Origin: an uncultured Eubacteriales bacterium
Lineage (GTDB): Bacteria > Bacillota > Clostridia > Oscillospirales > Oscillospiraceae
Direction: 5' to 3'
DNA: 16,942 bases
NCBI GenBank assembly: GCA_900556535.1
Contig: USPI01000010.1
Span: forward strand, 1 to 16,942
The notes below the pieces were generated by a model that saw nothing but the letters and a program-made list of their open reading frames with translations, had not been told where the DNA came from and searched no databases. The translations under genes were made by a program, and so were the position numbers. This document shows positions 9,001 to 15,554 of this stretch, one piece after another. How positions within the stretch are numbered: position 1 is the stretch's first letter; the number at the start of each line of letters is the position of its first letter.

Positions 9001-9787
9001 GCCCACGGAGGGCTTTATAAAGATGAAGACCGAGGCGCAGAAGACCGCGGCAGAGGAATACCTCAACGGCTCCGTGCAGGCGATATCCTTCAAGGGCAAG
9101 CTCAACGAGAGCGATGCAAACGAGGTGAACATAGTTCTCTTTGCAAACAGCCTCACCCACAAGGGTCACCAGCGCGACGAGTATGCCTTCATCAGCAACT
9201 TCGCATTTTCCAATCTGCTCGGCGATGATTTCATGACCGGGAGCAGCGAGCTTCCGTTCACCGATGTTTCGAGCGGCAGCTGGTACTACGGCGCGGTAAA
9301 GACCGCGTGGGAGAATAAGCTCATGTACGGTACCTCCGACACGACCTTCGAGCCCGAGACCGGAATGACGCGCGCGATGTTCGCGGCCGTGCTTTACCGC
9401 ATGGCAGGCAGCCCCTCCGTTGAAGGGATGACCGCACCGTTTACGGATATCGAGCAGCCGGCATATGCGACCGACGCGATAATCTGGGCATATAACGCAG
9501 GTGTCACGAGCGGCGTTTCGGCGACAGAGTTCGATACGGACAGCAACATAAGCCGTCAGGAGCTCGTTGCGATGCTCTATCGCTATGAGAAGTCTCCCGC
9601 CGTCAGCGGCGAGCTTGGCTTCAAGGACTCCGGCGACGTGGCGCAGTGGGCGCAGGACGCGGTGCTTTGGGCGGCAGCCAACGGCATCGTTCAGGGCTAT
9701 AACGGCAGCTTCCTCCCGTGCGCTACCGCGACCCGTGCCGAGATGGCTCAGGTGTTTGCGACCTTCCTCGCGTATAAGGCAGCTTAA
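6062..9787 (+). CDS. Secreted M14-type zinc carboxypeptidase with three C-terminal SLH repeats
   Basis: This 1241-residue surface protein starts with a signal peptide: basic residues to K12, a hydrophobic core at about 13-29 and an ASA cleavage site at 31-33. The M14 carboxypeptidase domain (about 180-600) has the zinc ligands H282 and E285 (HSNE) and H439 (TEFHG), the substrate-binding N409-R410 pair and the general base E533 (VELPG), so catalysis should be intact. A Cys/His-containing segment QCEPCDPPHEP follows H439 and is typical of this subfamily. Residues about 760-1055 form a second region that resembles the amidotransferase-like domain seen in some M14 proteins, without recognised catalytic residues. 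Three SLH repeats begin near 1064, 1125 and 1185, with ITRAE-like motifs TRAM, SRQE and TRAE, and should bind secondary cell-wall polymer. The ATG at 6062 is preceded by AGGTAGG. The gene stands alone between terminators. Its likely role is peptide or cell-wall-peptide trimming at the surface. Confidence 0.9.
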   Translation: MQKTNTNTGFTKFVSVLLVIMMIVSLAPITASADPASASFENLSGGKDIISLAQGRDYKATIPVSGDVDPTTVTWSLVKDESKTYVSKALFPNQTEGGALSNWVCTDNKTPFFGEVTTSVTDTDGQKALVATFSTNGYFYSRGTADNSVPHSNGGSYLDVCGYFKLTAKDADGNTLGSVDVKIAPYDSFHTMDEIYTELDEMVAAAADSGVYVKKFSMGTSSGEIYDALDMPYLIVASNEAAVTDWLAFTEKAETEPEQVLADIEAGKYNNIKVPVMYSNIHSNEVAAVDGIMEFAWMLIDAANGDGKLAYNNLTGFTADGQAQFEAEKSAKKMAVPELVADKATYLGWLQTGNGKSGVVDLDKYYDQQTVTTTLDELLDDVFFILVPEENVEGRTYITRTASNGYDLNRDNSFQTTDETQNMQKLIATFNPVSLTEFHGRVSAFQCEPCDPPHEPNFEYDLLAEHLMNGGEALGIAAVANNDTYNSYVIPQRDYLTDNGDGTTYWEDPWDDMSTSYTPQFAMLQGTVAYTVELPGYNDAAAELVQYGCLGQSNYIAGEKLGYLTSQAEIFERGVNNFNSDAYELVGQWLCDQNDVEGAESGLFRPEYDGEGENGNFYPECYIIPLDAVNQTNLQAAGDMMEWLSRNDVKILVSESAFTYDGVSYPAGTMVISMHQAKRSVANGALYDGTFITNWSVLYSEGITTFSETRGFDMATVSQPEAYKTIKAACGAWMDYDDSLSYISANLGSEFIGSGSDYVIISNASEDSTAAVNALLKAGKSVGMVNDPDSEYYGDFVCGYVDWLSVCADYVLTGTGLSASEVPAAKTVTKAPVVYVTGASGQNSSGFVWTSRVGNYNWNYDRVALELMGFETTDDPTQADLIIGANTLGGAAKQQVLAGTPYIGYGSSATRSNTVFGSALVRSAASGFDCLGYVTYPTVSLVNASYVKDNDDVMYGYGAGYFSAIPDGAQVLVQTDGNKQPTEGFIKMKTEAQKTAAEEYLNGSVQAISFKGKLNESDANEVNIVLFANSLTHKGHQRDEYAFISNFAFSNLLGDDFMTGSSELPFTDVSSGSWYYGAVKTAWENKLMYGTSDTTFEPETGMTRAMFAAVLYRMAGSPSVEGMTAPFTDIEQPAYATDAIIWAYNAGVTSGVSATEFDTDSNISRQELVAMLYRYEKSPAVSGELGFKDSGDVAQWAQDAVLWAAANGIVQGYNGSFLPCATATRAEMAQVFATFLAYKAA
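9251..9784 (+). repeat. Three tandem SLH domain repeats within the carboxypeptidase gene
   Basis: Repeats begin at 9251 (LPFTDVSSGSWYY), 9434 (APFTDIEQPAYAT) and 9614 (LGFKDSGDVAQWA), about 60 codons apart. Each holds the FxDv start, a central aromatic/Ala helix and a TRAE-like motif. This is the standard three-repeat S-layer homology anchor. Confidence 0.9.
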
Positions 9788-9818
9788 TAAGTCCCCTAAT
9801 AAAATCTCCGTATAAAAG

Positions 9819-9850
9819 CAAAAGGCAAGGTCATTTGACCTTGCCTTTTG
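9819..9850. terminator. Bidirectional terminator between convergent genes
   Basis: A 15-bp perfect stem (9819-9833 with 9836-9850, core AAAAGGCAAGGTCA) closes on a very small loop. Both sides are T-rich when read outward, so it can end the carboxypeptidase transcript on the plus strand and the glucosidase-nim transcript on the minus strand. Confidence 0.9.
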
Positions 9851-9855
9851 TGAGT

Positions 9856-10320
9856 TTATTTAAATCTTTGCTTTGCCGTGAATTCATGCACGACGATCTT
9901 TTCAACGCAGGTCATATCAATGACCGCTTTTGAGCAAGCGGGCGCGTCAAAGCCACAGTGGCGGCACAAAAGCTCAAGTCCCGTTACCGCTTCCTCTCCG
10001 CTGACGGTGCTTATTTCGCCCCAACCGATGAAGCTTTTATAGTCGGCGGTCTGAGCTCCGCCTTCAAGCTCAACGAAGCTCCGACAGATATCGGTCTCGA
10101 CGCATACCCGTGCACATTTTTCGGCAAGCTCGTTCCGCCTGCCGCTTTTTGCGCCGTGGACATAAAATGTGAATACGCCGTTTTCCGCCTTGAAGCCGAA
10201 CGAGAGCGGGACGATATACGGGGCGTCGCGGTCGCTCAAGGCAAGCCTGAGCGTGTCGCAGCTGTCCACGAGGGCTTTTATTTCTTCAAAATCGTTTATG
10301 GCTCGGTCGTGTTTTCTCAT
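9856..10320 (-). CDS. Nim-like pyridoxamine 5'-phosphate oxidase family flavoprotein
   Basis: This 154-residue protein belongs to the split-barrel FMN-binding group related to pyridoxamine 5'-phosphate oxidase and the nitroimidazole-resistance Nim proteins. The visible pattern is MRKHDRAI at the N-terminus, a first strand pair with LALSDRDAPYIVPLSF, then FTFYVHGAKSGRR, which carries the His and basic residues used for flavin binding in this group, and a later YKSFIGWGEIS strand. Length is standard for the family. The start is 2 bases after the alpha-glucosidase stop and has no strong ribosome binding site of its own, so translation is probably coupled. Family membership is clear. Nitroreductase-type activity or drug resistance is only an inference, because many chromosomal members have no known substrate. 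Confidence 0.85.
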   Translation of the reverse strand: MRKHDRAINDFEEIKALVDSCDTLRLALSDRDAPYIVPLSFGFKAENGVFTFYVHGAKSGRRNELAEKCARVCVETDICRSFVELEGGAQTADYKSFIGWGEISTVSGEEAVTGLELLCRHCGFDAPACSKAVIDMTCVEKIVVHEFTAKQRFK

Positions 10321-10322
10321 TT

Positions 10323-11993
10323 TCAGAACAGATACACCCGCATTTCATACGGTCTTGTGGTGAAGCCGTTTGCGATGACGAAGTTATTCTCATAGTTGCC
10401 GAACACCTGCTTCGACTCGTCGAGCACGATGCCCTCGGGTGCGTCAAATCTCACGGGGTTCTCCGAGAACGAGCAGATAACGAGCAGCTTCTTGCCCGCG
10501 AGATTGCGCTCATAGACGTAGAGCTCCTTGCTCTTGGGGCAGTGCTCGGCATAGTCGCCGTAGACGACGACGGGGTTGTCGCGTCTGAATTGCAGGGCGT
10601 CGCGGTAGAAATTGAGGAGGCTGTTTTCATCGTCCTGCTGGCTTTCGACGTTTATGCTCCTGTAATTCGGATTAACCACGAACCACGGATTTGCCTCGGA
10701 AAAGCCCGCGTTGGGAGCGTCCGACCACTGCATACAGGTCCTTGCGTTATCGCGCGAGGCCTTCTGGGCGAGCTTGAGCACCGTCGCCTTGGAAAGACCG
10801 AGCGAGCGGGCTATGCGGGCGTTATTCTTGACCATGATGTCCTTATACTCGTCAAGGCTCTTGAGCGGCGTGTTGACCATGCCGATCTCCTGCCCCTGAT
10901 AGACGAAGGGCGTGCCGCGCTGGAACAGATAGCTTGCCGCAATGCTCTTTCCGCTCTCGACGCGGTATTTTTCGCTGCCGTAGCGGCTTATGATGCGCGG
11001 GTGGTCGTGGTTTTCCATGTACAGCGCGTTCCAGCCCTTGCCGTACATTTGGGTCTGCCATTTGGTAAAGGCCTTTTTGAGCTTAATGAGGTCAAAGGGG
11101 CGCTGTATGAAGTCTGTAATAAAGCAGTCAGCCTCCATGTGGGAGAAGTTTATCATCATGTCAAGGACTTTGCCCTTGCCCTCGCGCACGTAGCTCAGCG
11201 CGACCTCCGGCTCCATGCGCGGTCCCTCGCCCACGGTGAAGCAGTCGTAGAAATCGAGCACGTCGCGCTTAAACTCGGCAAGATAGTCGTGCACCTTCGG
11301 GAGATTGGTGTAAAACTTCATGCCGGTCGCGGCGGGCAGCTTTAGCTTTGCATCGGGCAGACCGTCGGCCTTTGCAATGTAGGTTATGACGTCCTCGCGG
11401 AAGCCGTCCACGCCCATGTCAAGCCAAAAGCGCATGATGTCCTTGACCTCCTCGCGCACCTTAGGATTTGCCATGTTGAGGTCGGGCTGCTTTTTCGAGA
11501 ATATGTGCATATACCATTCGTCCGTGCGCTTGTCATATTCCCACGCTCCGCCCTCGAAAAGACTGTCCCAATTATTCGGCGGGCGCTTTTTGCCCTTTCC
11601 GGGGCGCCAGTAGTAATAGTCGCGGTATGGATTCTGCTTGCTGCTGCGGGAGGACTTGAACCAGGGGTGCTCGTCGGAGGTGTGGTTAATGACGAGATCC
11701 ATGAATACCCTCAGTCCGCGCTCGTGCGCGCCGTCGAGCACCTGCTTAAAGACCTCAAGGTCGCCGAAGTCGGGGTGGATGCTCTTATAGTCGGAGATGT
11801 CGTAGCCGTAGTCGGCATTGGGGGAGGGATACAGCGGCGAAAACCAAATGCCGTCAACATTCAGCGAGGCAATGTAGTCGAGCTTTGACAGCACGCCCCA
11901 CAGGTCGCCGATGCCGTCGCCGTTTCCGTCGCAGAAGCTGCGGCACCATATCTGATAGACCGCCATTTCCTTGTACCAGCACTTTTTTTCCAT
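10323..11993 (-). CDS. GH13 alpha-glucosidase / oligo-1,6-glucosidase
   Basis: This 556-residue protein is a cytoplasmic GH13 (subfamily 31-like) alpha-glucosidase that cleaves terminal glucose from short malto- or isomalto-oligosaccharides. The order of conserved regions is complete: GIGDLWG near 27-33, DLVINHTSDEHPWF near 99-112, QPDLNM near 169-174, the nucleophile D201 in GFREDV, the acid/base E256 in TVGEGP and the transition-state stabiliser D330 in ENHD. These positions closely match Bacillus MalL (561 residues). No signal peptide is present. The ATG at 11993 is preferred over upstream starts because a GGAG site lies before it and homology begins there (KCWYKEMAVYQIWCRSF). FREDV and VGEGP differ slightly from the usual FRMDV and VGEMP, which may affect substrate preference. 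It is transcribed with the downstream nim-like gene. Confidence 0.94.
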   Translation of the reverse strand: MEKKCWYKEMAVYQIWCRSFCDGNGDGIGDLWGVLSKLDYIASLNVDGIWFSPLYPSPNADYGYDISDYKSIHPDFGDLEVFKQVLDGAHERGLRVFMDLVINHTSDEHPWFKSSRSSKQNPYRDYYYWRPGKGKKRPPNNWDSLFEGGAWEYDKRTDEWYMHIFSKKQPDLNMANPKVREEVKDIMRFWLDMGVDGFREDVITYIAKADGLPDAKLKLPAATGMKFYTNLPKVHDYLAEFKRDVLDFYDCFTVGEGPRMEPEVALSYVREGKGKVLDMMINFSHMEADCFITDFIQRPFDLIKLKKAFTKWQTQMYGKGWNALYMENHDHPRIISRYGSEKYRVESGKSIAASYLFQRGTPFVYQGQEIGMVNTPLKSLDEYKDIMVKNNARIARSLGLSKATVLKLAQKASRDNARTCMQWSDAPNAGFSEANPWFVVNPNYRSINVESQQDDENSLLNFYRDALQFRRDNPVVVYGDYAEHCPKSKELYVYERNLAGKKLLVICSFSENPVRFDAPEGIVLDESKQVFGNYENNFVIANGFTTRPYEMRVYLF

Positions 11994-12024
11994 GTCTTTT
12001 CTCCAGTCTGAAAGATTTAAGATG

Positions 12025-12053
12025 ATTTTATCACATCGCAAACCGCGATGCAA
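12025..12053 (-). promoter_or_regulatory. Promoter of the alpha-glucosidase gene
   Basis: Reading the minus strand, TTGCAT (12053-12048), a 17-base spacer and TAAAAT (12030-12025) form a good sigma-A promoter. It lies about 30 bases upstream of the alpha-glucosidase ATG. Confidence 0.75.
12034..12050. promoter_or_regulatory. Operator-like inverted repeat in the glucosidase promoter spacer
   Basis: CATCGC (12034-12039), five bases and GCGATG (12045-12050) make a perfect 6+5+6 inverted repeat. It lies between the -35 and -10 boxes of the glucosidase promoter and overlaps the -35. The position is that of a repressor site, plausibly for a sugar-responsive regulator. No regulator gene is visible in the window. 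Confidence 0.55.
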
Positions 12054-12093
12054 TTGAATAATTGCCGCAAGCTCCGAACATAACAAAAGCGCC

Positions 12094-12122
12094 TTGACAA
12101 GTCGCCGCGCATATTGTACTAT
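12094..12122 (+). promoter_or_regulatory. Promoter of the ECF S component-coaX operon
   Basis: A perfect TTGACA (12094-12099), a 17-base spacer and TACTAT (12117-12122) lie 55 bases upstream of the start codon. A short CCCGG/CCGGG hairpin (12143-12157) lies in the leader, and AGGAGG (12166-12171) is the ribosome binding site. No known riboswitch fold is recognised. Confidence 0.85.
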
Positions 12123-12177
12123 TTACACGAAAACGCGCCGCACCCGGCATGACCGGGGCGACAGCAGGAGGTAAAAA

Positions 12178-12780
12178 ATGAATAACAGCAAACAATCCGG
12201 CAAAACCCGCCGCATGACGGGCCTTGCTATCTTCACCGCTATCATCGTGGTGCTGCAGGTGCTCTGCACCTTCATCCGCTTCGGCCCCTTCTCGATAACT
12301 CTCGCGCTTGCGCCGATAATTATCGGAACGGCTATCTACGGCAAGAAGGCAGGAGCCTATCTCGGCTTTGTCTTCGGTCTGGTCGTGCTCGTGACCGGCC
12401 TTCTCGGCTGGGACGGCGGCACGGTGATGCTGCTCATGGGCATCAATGCCGTCGGCTGCGTGCTCATCTGCCTTCTCAAGGGCGCTGCGGCAGGCTTCCT
12501 AGCGGGAGTGTGCTACGACGCGATAGCAAAGAAAAACGACAAAGCAGCCGTCGTTGTGTCCGGCATCGTTTGCCCTGTGGTAAATACCGGACTGTTCATC
12601 TTGGGCATGCTGGTATTTTTCTTTGATACGCTCAGCGGCTGGGCAAGCGGACAGAATATGCTCGTGTATATCATTGTCGTACTTACGGGCGTGAACTTCC
12701 TCGTTGAGCTTGGCGTCAATATGCTGCTCGCGGCAGGAATAACCCGCATCATCCATGCAGGCAAGAAGAACGTAAACTGA
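12178..12780 (+). CDS. ECF transporter S component, probably for pantothenate
   Basis: This 200-residue, very hydrophobic protein is the substrate-binding (S) subunit of an energy-coupling-factor vitamin transporter. A basic N-terminus (KQSGKTRRM) precedes about six membrane segments, and the ITLALAPIIIGTAIYGKKAGAYLG stretch, in two parts, is characteristic of this family's first two helices. The AT subunits (EcfA, EcfA', EcfT) are not in the window, as expected for group II systems that share one energising module. The gene lies 21 bases upstream of the coaX pantothenate kinase in the same direction, so pantothenate is the most likely substrate (PanT-like). That assignment rests on context and not on binding residues. 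Confidence 0.82.
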   Translation: MNNSKQSGKTRRMTGLAIFTAIIVVLQVLCTFIRFGPFSITLALAPIIIGTAIYGKKAGAYLGFVFGLVVLVTGLLGWDGGTVMLLMGINAVGCVLICLLKGAAAGFLAGVCYDAIAKKNDKAAVVVSGIVCPVVNTGLFILGMLVFFFDTLSGWASGQNMLVYIIVVLTGVNFLVELGVNMLLAAGITRIIHAGKKNVN

Positions 12781-12792
12781 AACGTAAACTGA
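12769..12792 (+). repeat. Perfect 12-bp tandem duplication across a stop codon
   Basis: AACGTAAACTGA occurs twice in a row (12769-12780 and 12781-12792). The first copy contains the last codons and stop of the ECF S component. The second copy is non-coding and supplies the TGA of the TGAGG ribosome binding site for coaX. Confidence 0.9.
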
Positions 12793-12801
12793 GGTAATCC
12801 T

Positions 12802-13581
12802 ATGATCCTTACGATCGACGTCGGAAACACGAACGTCGTTCTCGGCTGTGTCGAAAACGGCGAGATAAAAAGCATTTTAAGGCTTGCGACGAACACAAAC
12901 GACCTGCCTAACGACTACGCGCTCAAAATGCGCCAGAGCTTTGAGTTTGACGGTATCGACTACCGCAATTTCGAGGGCGCCATTTTGTCCTCGGTCGTGC
13001 CGCAGGTAAACCGCGCGATCCGCTCGGCTGTGCGAAAGCTCACGGGGCTTGAGTGCATTATAGTCGGCGCGGGCATAAAAACCGGCGTCAACGTAAAGAT
13101 CGACGATCCGGGCACGCTCGCGGGCGACCTTATAACCGGCACCGTCGGCGCGCTTGCGCTGTATGAGCCGCCCATCATCATCGTCGATATGGGCACGGCA
13201 ACGACCATGGTCGTCGTTGACGGCGACGGCGCGTACATCGGCGGAGCGATCATACCCGGCGTCAACCTCTCGTATGAGGCGCTCTCGCAGGGCACGAGCC
13301 TGCTACCGAACATCTCCATCGAGGCACCGAGAAAGTGCATCGCGTCCAACACCGTTGACAGCATGAAGTCCGGCGCCGTGTTCGGCACCGCCGCGATGAT
13401 CGACGGAATGGTTGACCGCATGGAGGAGGAAATGGGGCAGAAGGCGACCGTCGTCGCAACGGGCGGACTGTCGCGCTGCGTCGTGCAGTATTGCCGGCAT
13501 GAGATAAAGCTCGAGCCCGAGCTTCTCCTCAAGGGACTTGCGATACTCTATCAGAAAAACGCAAAGCCCAAGAAAAACTGA
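12802..13581 (+). CDS. coaX: Type III pantothenate kinase
   Basis: This 259-residue protein is a type III pantothenate kinase, which catalyses the first step of coenzyme A synthesis in the cytoplasm. It belongs to the ASKHA fold and keeps the phosphate-1 motif DVGNTN (residues 6-11), the DMGTATT phosphate-2 motif (129-135), GGAIIPG (147-153) and the adenosine-side TGGLS (220-224). Length matches the family. The usual GADR segment reads AGDL at 107-110, so the catalytic Asp (D109) is present but the following Arg is replaced by Leu. GAGG lies eight bases before the ATG. Co-transcription with an ECF S component points to a salvage module: import of pantothenate followed by phosphorylation. Confidence 0.94.
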   Translation: MILTIDVGNTNVVLGCVENGEIKSILRLATNTNDLPNDYALKMRQSFEFDGIDYRNFEGAILSSVVPQVNRAIRSAVRKLTGLECIIVGAGIKTGVNVKIDDPGTLAGDLITGTVGALALYEPPIIIVDMGTATTMVVVDGDGAYIGGAIIPGVNLSYEALSQGTSLLPNISIEAPRKCIASNTVDSMKSGAVFGTAAMIDGMVDRMEEEMGQKATVVATGGLSRCVVQYCRHEIKLEPELLLKGLAILYQKNAKPKKN

Positions 13582-13589
13582 AAAGAAAG

Positions 13590-13617
13590 CAGCCTCCGAG
13601 TGAAAGCTCGGAGGCTG
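13590..13617 (+). terminator. Terminator hairpin after coaX
   Basis: An 11-bp perfect stem CAGCCTCCGAG (13590-13600) with its complement (13607-13617) encloses a 6-base loop. The following TTGTT is a weak T-tract. It lies nine bases after the coaX stop. Confidence 0.8.
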
Positions 13618-13636
13618 TTGTTCGTATGCGGATATA

Positions 13637-13671
13637 AAAAAGCGGCGTGACGCTTGTTCACACCGCTTTTT
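13637..13671. terminator. Bidirectional terminator between coaX and the CoA operon
   Basis: AAAAAGCGG (13637-13645) pairs with CCGCTTTTT (13663-13671), with an inner GTG/CAC extension after one mismatch. Flanking A and T runs allow termination in both directions, closing coaX on one side and the minus-strand thioesterase-like gene on the other. Confidence 0.82.
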
Positions 13672-13698
13672 GCTATGGAGTGGAGAAAAAATATGGAA

Positions 13699-14163
13699 CT
13701 ACTTTTTGTTCTTCATCAGGTAGTACACGATATTCACGTTTGCGGTGTGAACACCGTCGGCGGTCATGATGGGAATGGTCATCGGATACTGACCCTTTCC
13801 GTGCTCCTCGATGTAAGCGATGCGCTCCTTTGCTTCCTCCTCGGTCATTGCGATGTCGATCACAAGATCGGAGGTTGCCGGCTTGAGGTAGTCTATCGAA
13901 ACGCTCTTGATGATGGGAACATATGCCGTGCCGTAGGTGCATTTGATGAGGCTTGCGCCGGTGGCTTCGCCGAACACGAAGAAGCTGCCTGCATACATAA
14001 TGCCGATATGATTTACGTGCATTGAGGTCAGCGGCAGGCGATAGCGCACATGGCGCTCCTCTGCAACTTCTGGGATTATGCCCGCAACGTTGAGATAATT
14101 GATCTTGCCGTGGGTAACGGACTGCTTGGCGGCCTCGAAAACCTCGGGTGTTACTTCGTACAT
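13699..14163 (-). CDS. Hotdog-fold thioesterase-like protein (PaaI/DUF4442 type)
   Basis: This 154-residue protein has the layout of a hotdog-fold acyl-CoA thioesterase. The helix-forming segment HVNHIGIMYAGSFFVFGE (residues 49-66) carries the G-x-M-Y-A-G turn and an acidic residue (E66) where PaaI- and DUF4442-type enzymes place the catalytic acid, and VSIDYLKPA (88-96) is the central strand. No fused domain is present. It has a strong AAGGAGG ribosome binding site and starts 21 bases after the CoA-transferase stop. As the last gene of a CoA-dependent pathway operon it may release CoA from a stalled or final product, or bind a CoA ester without hydrolysis. The substrate is unknown. Confidence 0.75.
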   Translation of the reverse strand: MYEVTPEVFEAAKQSVTHGKINYLNVAGIIPEVAEERHVRYRLPLTSMHVNHIGIMYAGSFFVFGEATGASLIKCTYGTAYVPIIKSVSIDYLKPATSDLVIDIAMTEEEAKERIAYIEEHGKGQYPMTIPIMTADGVHTANVNIVYYLMKNKK

Positions 14164-14184
14164 TGATATTTCCTCCTTGTATTT

Positions 14185-15435
14185 TTACTTGTTATAAAGA
14201 CTTTTATCTATCTGGACTATTGCGCCGCTCGCTTCCATTCTGCCGATCTCTTCGGCGGAATAGCCGAGCTCGTTCATGACCTCCTCGGTGTGCTCACCGG
14301 TCATTGGACCGGGGATAAACTCAGGAGTTCCCATTTTGCGGCTGGCCATTGACGGACGGATAAGAGTGGTCTGATGGCCGTTGGGGTAAGTGTAGTTGAA
14401 GGCATAGCCGTTAACAAATGCCTGCTCCTTATTTGCGAAATCGCCGTAATGTGCAAGTGTGTCGTGCACTATGTCGTACTTCGTGAGTATCTCATCCCAT
14501 TCGCGCGAGGTCTTGGTAACAAAGATCTTTTCACATTCGCTTATGAGATATCTGCGCGTATCGTCCGAGCGCTGACCCGCAACCGAGCCGTATTCTTCGC
14601 ATATCCATTCCGGACGTCCGACGGCATTTGCAAAGCGCGGCCAATGAGCCTTAATATCGACTATTGTGCACATTATCCATTCTCCGTCTGCGCAGCGATA
14701 GGGAACGCTGCCCGGCCCACCGTTATATCTGGTCTTAGGCATTTTCCACGTGTACTGCGGCAAACAGCCGATGTTGTAGTTGCTGTTTGTCCAAAGCCCC
14801 ATTCCGTAGAGCGAGTTAACTACATAGTCGCCCTCGCCGGTCTCCTTTTTCTTATACAGCGCACAGACTATTGCATACGCAAGACCGAGCGCGGTTATAA
14901 AGTCGCCCTGACCGGAGGTTCCGTAGACGGGGAAGGAGTTGTCGGTCTGAACCATCATATCGGCGTTGAAGCCGGTGCTTACCCAAAATGCGATAGTGTC
15001 CTGCCCGGGCTGGTCTGCCTGCGGCCCTCTGAGCCCGTAGGACGATATCTGAGCCATTATAAGACCGGGATATTTGCCCTTGAGCGACTCGTAATCCAAA
15101 CCGTTTTTCTCAAGAGCCTTGGGACGGTTGTTGGTTATAAAAACATCGCTTTTTGCAAGCAGCCTGTGCATTGCATCCATGCCTTCGGGGGTCTTTATGT
15201 CGAGAACGATGCCGCGCTTGCCCGCATTGACGTTGTCGTACAAAGGATTGCAGTCCTGAGCGTTTGGCATACCCATGACAGGAGGATAGGTGCGGTAGTT
15301 GTCTCCCTTTTTCTGTTCGATCCTTATGACGTCGGCGCCCCAATCGGCAAGATAGCGCGCACATGATGGGGCAGCCATCATTGTTGCAAGCTCAAGAACC
15401 TTTACACCTTCGAGCGGTTTATATGAATTTCCCAT
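14185..15435 (-). CDS. Class III CoA-transferase (CaiB/HadA-like)
   Basis: This 416-residue protein belongs to the CaiB-BaiF (class III) CoA-transferase family, which moves CoA between carboxylic acids through an aspartyl-CoA thioester. The N-terminal LEGVKVLELATMMAAPSC and DWGADVIRIE segments (8-40) and the KYPGLIMAQISSYG stretch (121-134) closely follow 2-hydroxyisocaproate CoA-transferase HadA. The catalytic Asp is probably D178 in GQGDF, which aligns with D171 of HadA. Length is standard. An AAGGAGG-type site precedes the ATG at 15435. With the CaiA-like dehydrogenase and a crotonase remnant upstream, it should activate the acid substrate of a reductive or dehydrative pathway. Carnitine/crotonobetaine, aryl- or hydroxy-acids and bile acids are all possible; the sequence does not decide. 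Confidence 0.9.
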   Translation of the reverse strand: MGNSYKPLEGVKVLELATMMAAPSCARYLADWGADVIRIEQKKGDNYRTYPPVMGMPNAQDCNPLYDNVNAGKRGIVLDIKTPEGMDAMHRLLAKSDVFITNNRPKALEKNGLDYESLKGKYPGLIMAQISSYGLRGPQADQPGQDTIAFWVSTGFNADMMVQTDNSFPVYGTSGQGDFITALGLAYAIVCALYKKKETGEGDYVVNSLYGMGLWTNSNYNIGCLPQYTWKMPKTRYNGGPGSVPYRCADGEWIMCTIVDIKAHWPRFANAVGRPEWICEEYGSVAGQRSDDTRRYLISECEKIFVTKTSREWDEILTKYDIVHDTLAHYGDFANKEQAFVNGYAFNYTYPNGHQTTLIRPSMASRKMGTPEFIPGPMTGEHTEEVMNELGYSAEEIGRMEASGAIVQIDKSLYNK

Positions 15436-15504
15436 GATAGTCCTCCTTATAGTTCAGCCTTAATGGGTGTTCACGCGCCCGCGTCGCGCATGGCGTCGCT
15501 TTTT

Positions 15505-15554
15505 CCGGCGCTGCTGATTAAGAGCGCCGGCGGCTCCGCATGAGAACCGCCGGC
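15505..15554. promoter_or_regulatory. Two mutually exclusive hairpins upstream of the CoA-transferase gene
   Basis: CCGGCGCT (15505-15512) can pair with AGCGCCGG (15523-15530), while GCCGGCGG (15526-15533) can pair with CCGCCGGC (15547-15554). The middle arms share bases 15526-15530, so only one hairpin forms at a time. They lie in the 127-base gap between the crotonase stop and the CoA-transferase start. Neither has a downstream T-run on the minus strand, so they are more likely to affect mRNA processing or translation than to terminate. Confidence 0.5.

Noticed and set aside
7718..9169. 483-residue open frame on the minus strand
   Set aside because: It lies wholly opposite the carboxypeptidase gene, has no ribosome binding site or recognisable domain, and follows from GC-rich codon use of the real gene.
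11994..12086. N-terminal extension of the alpha-glucosidase by 31 residues
   Set aside because: The extension covers the promoter and inverted repeat and has no family similarity. The ATG at 11993 has a GGAG site and fits the MalL start.
14374..15366. 330-residue open frame on the plus strand
   Set aside because: It is antisense to the CoA-transferase, which has clear family motifs and a strong ribosome binding site. The antisense product shows no motif.
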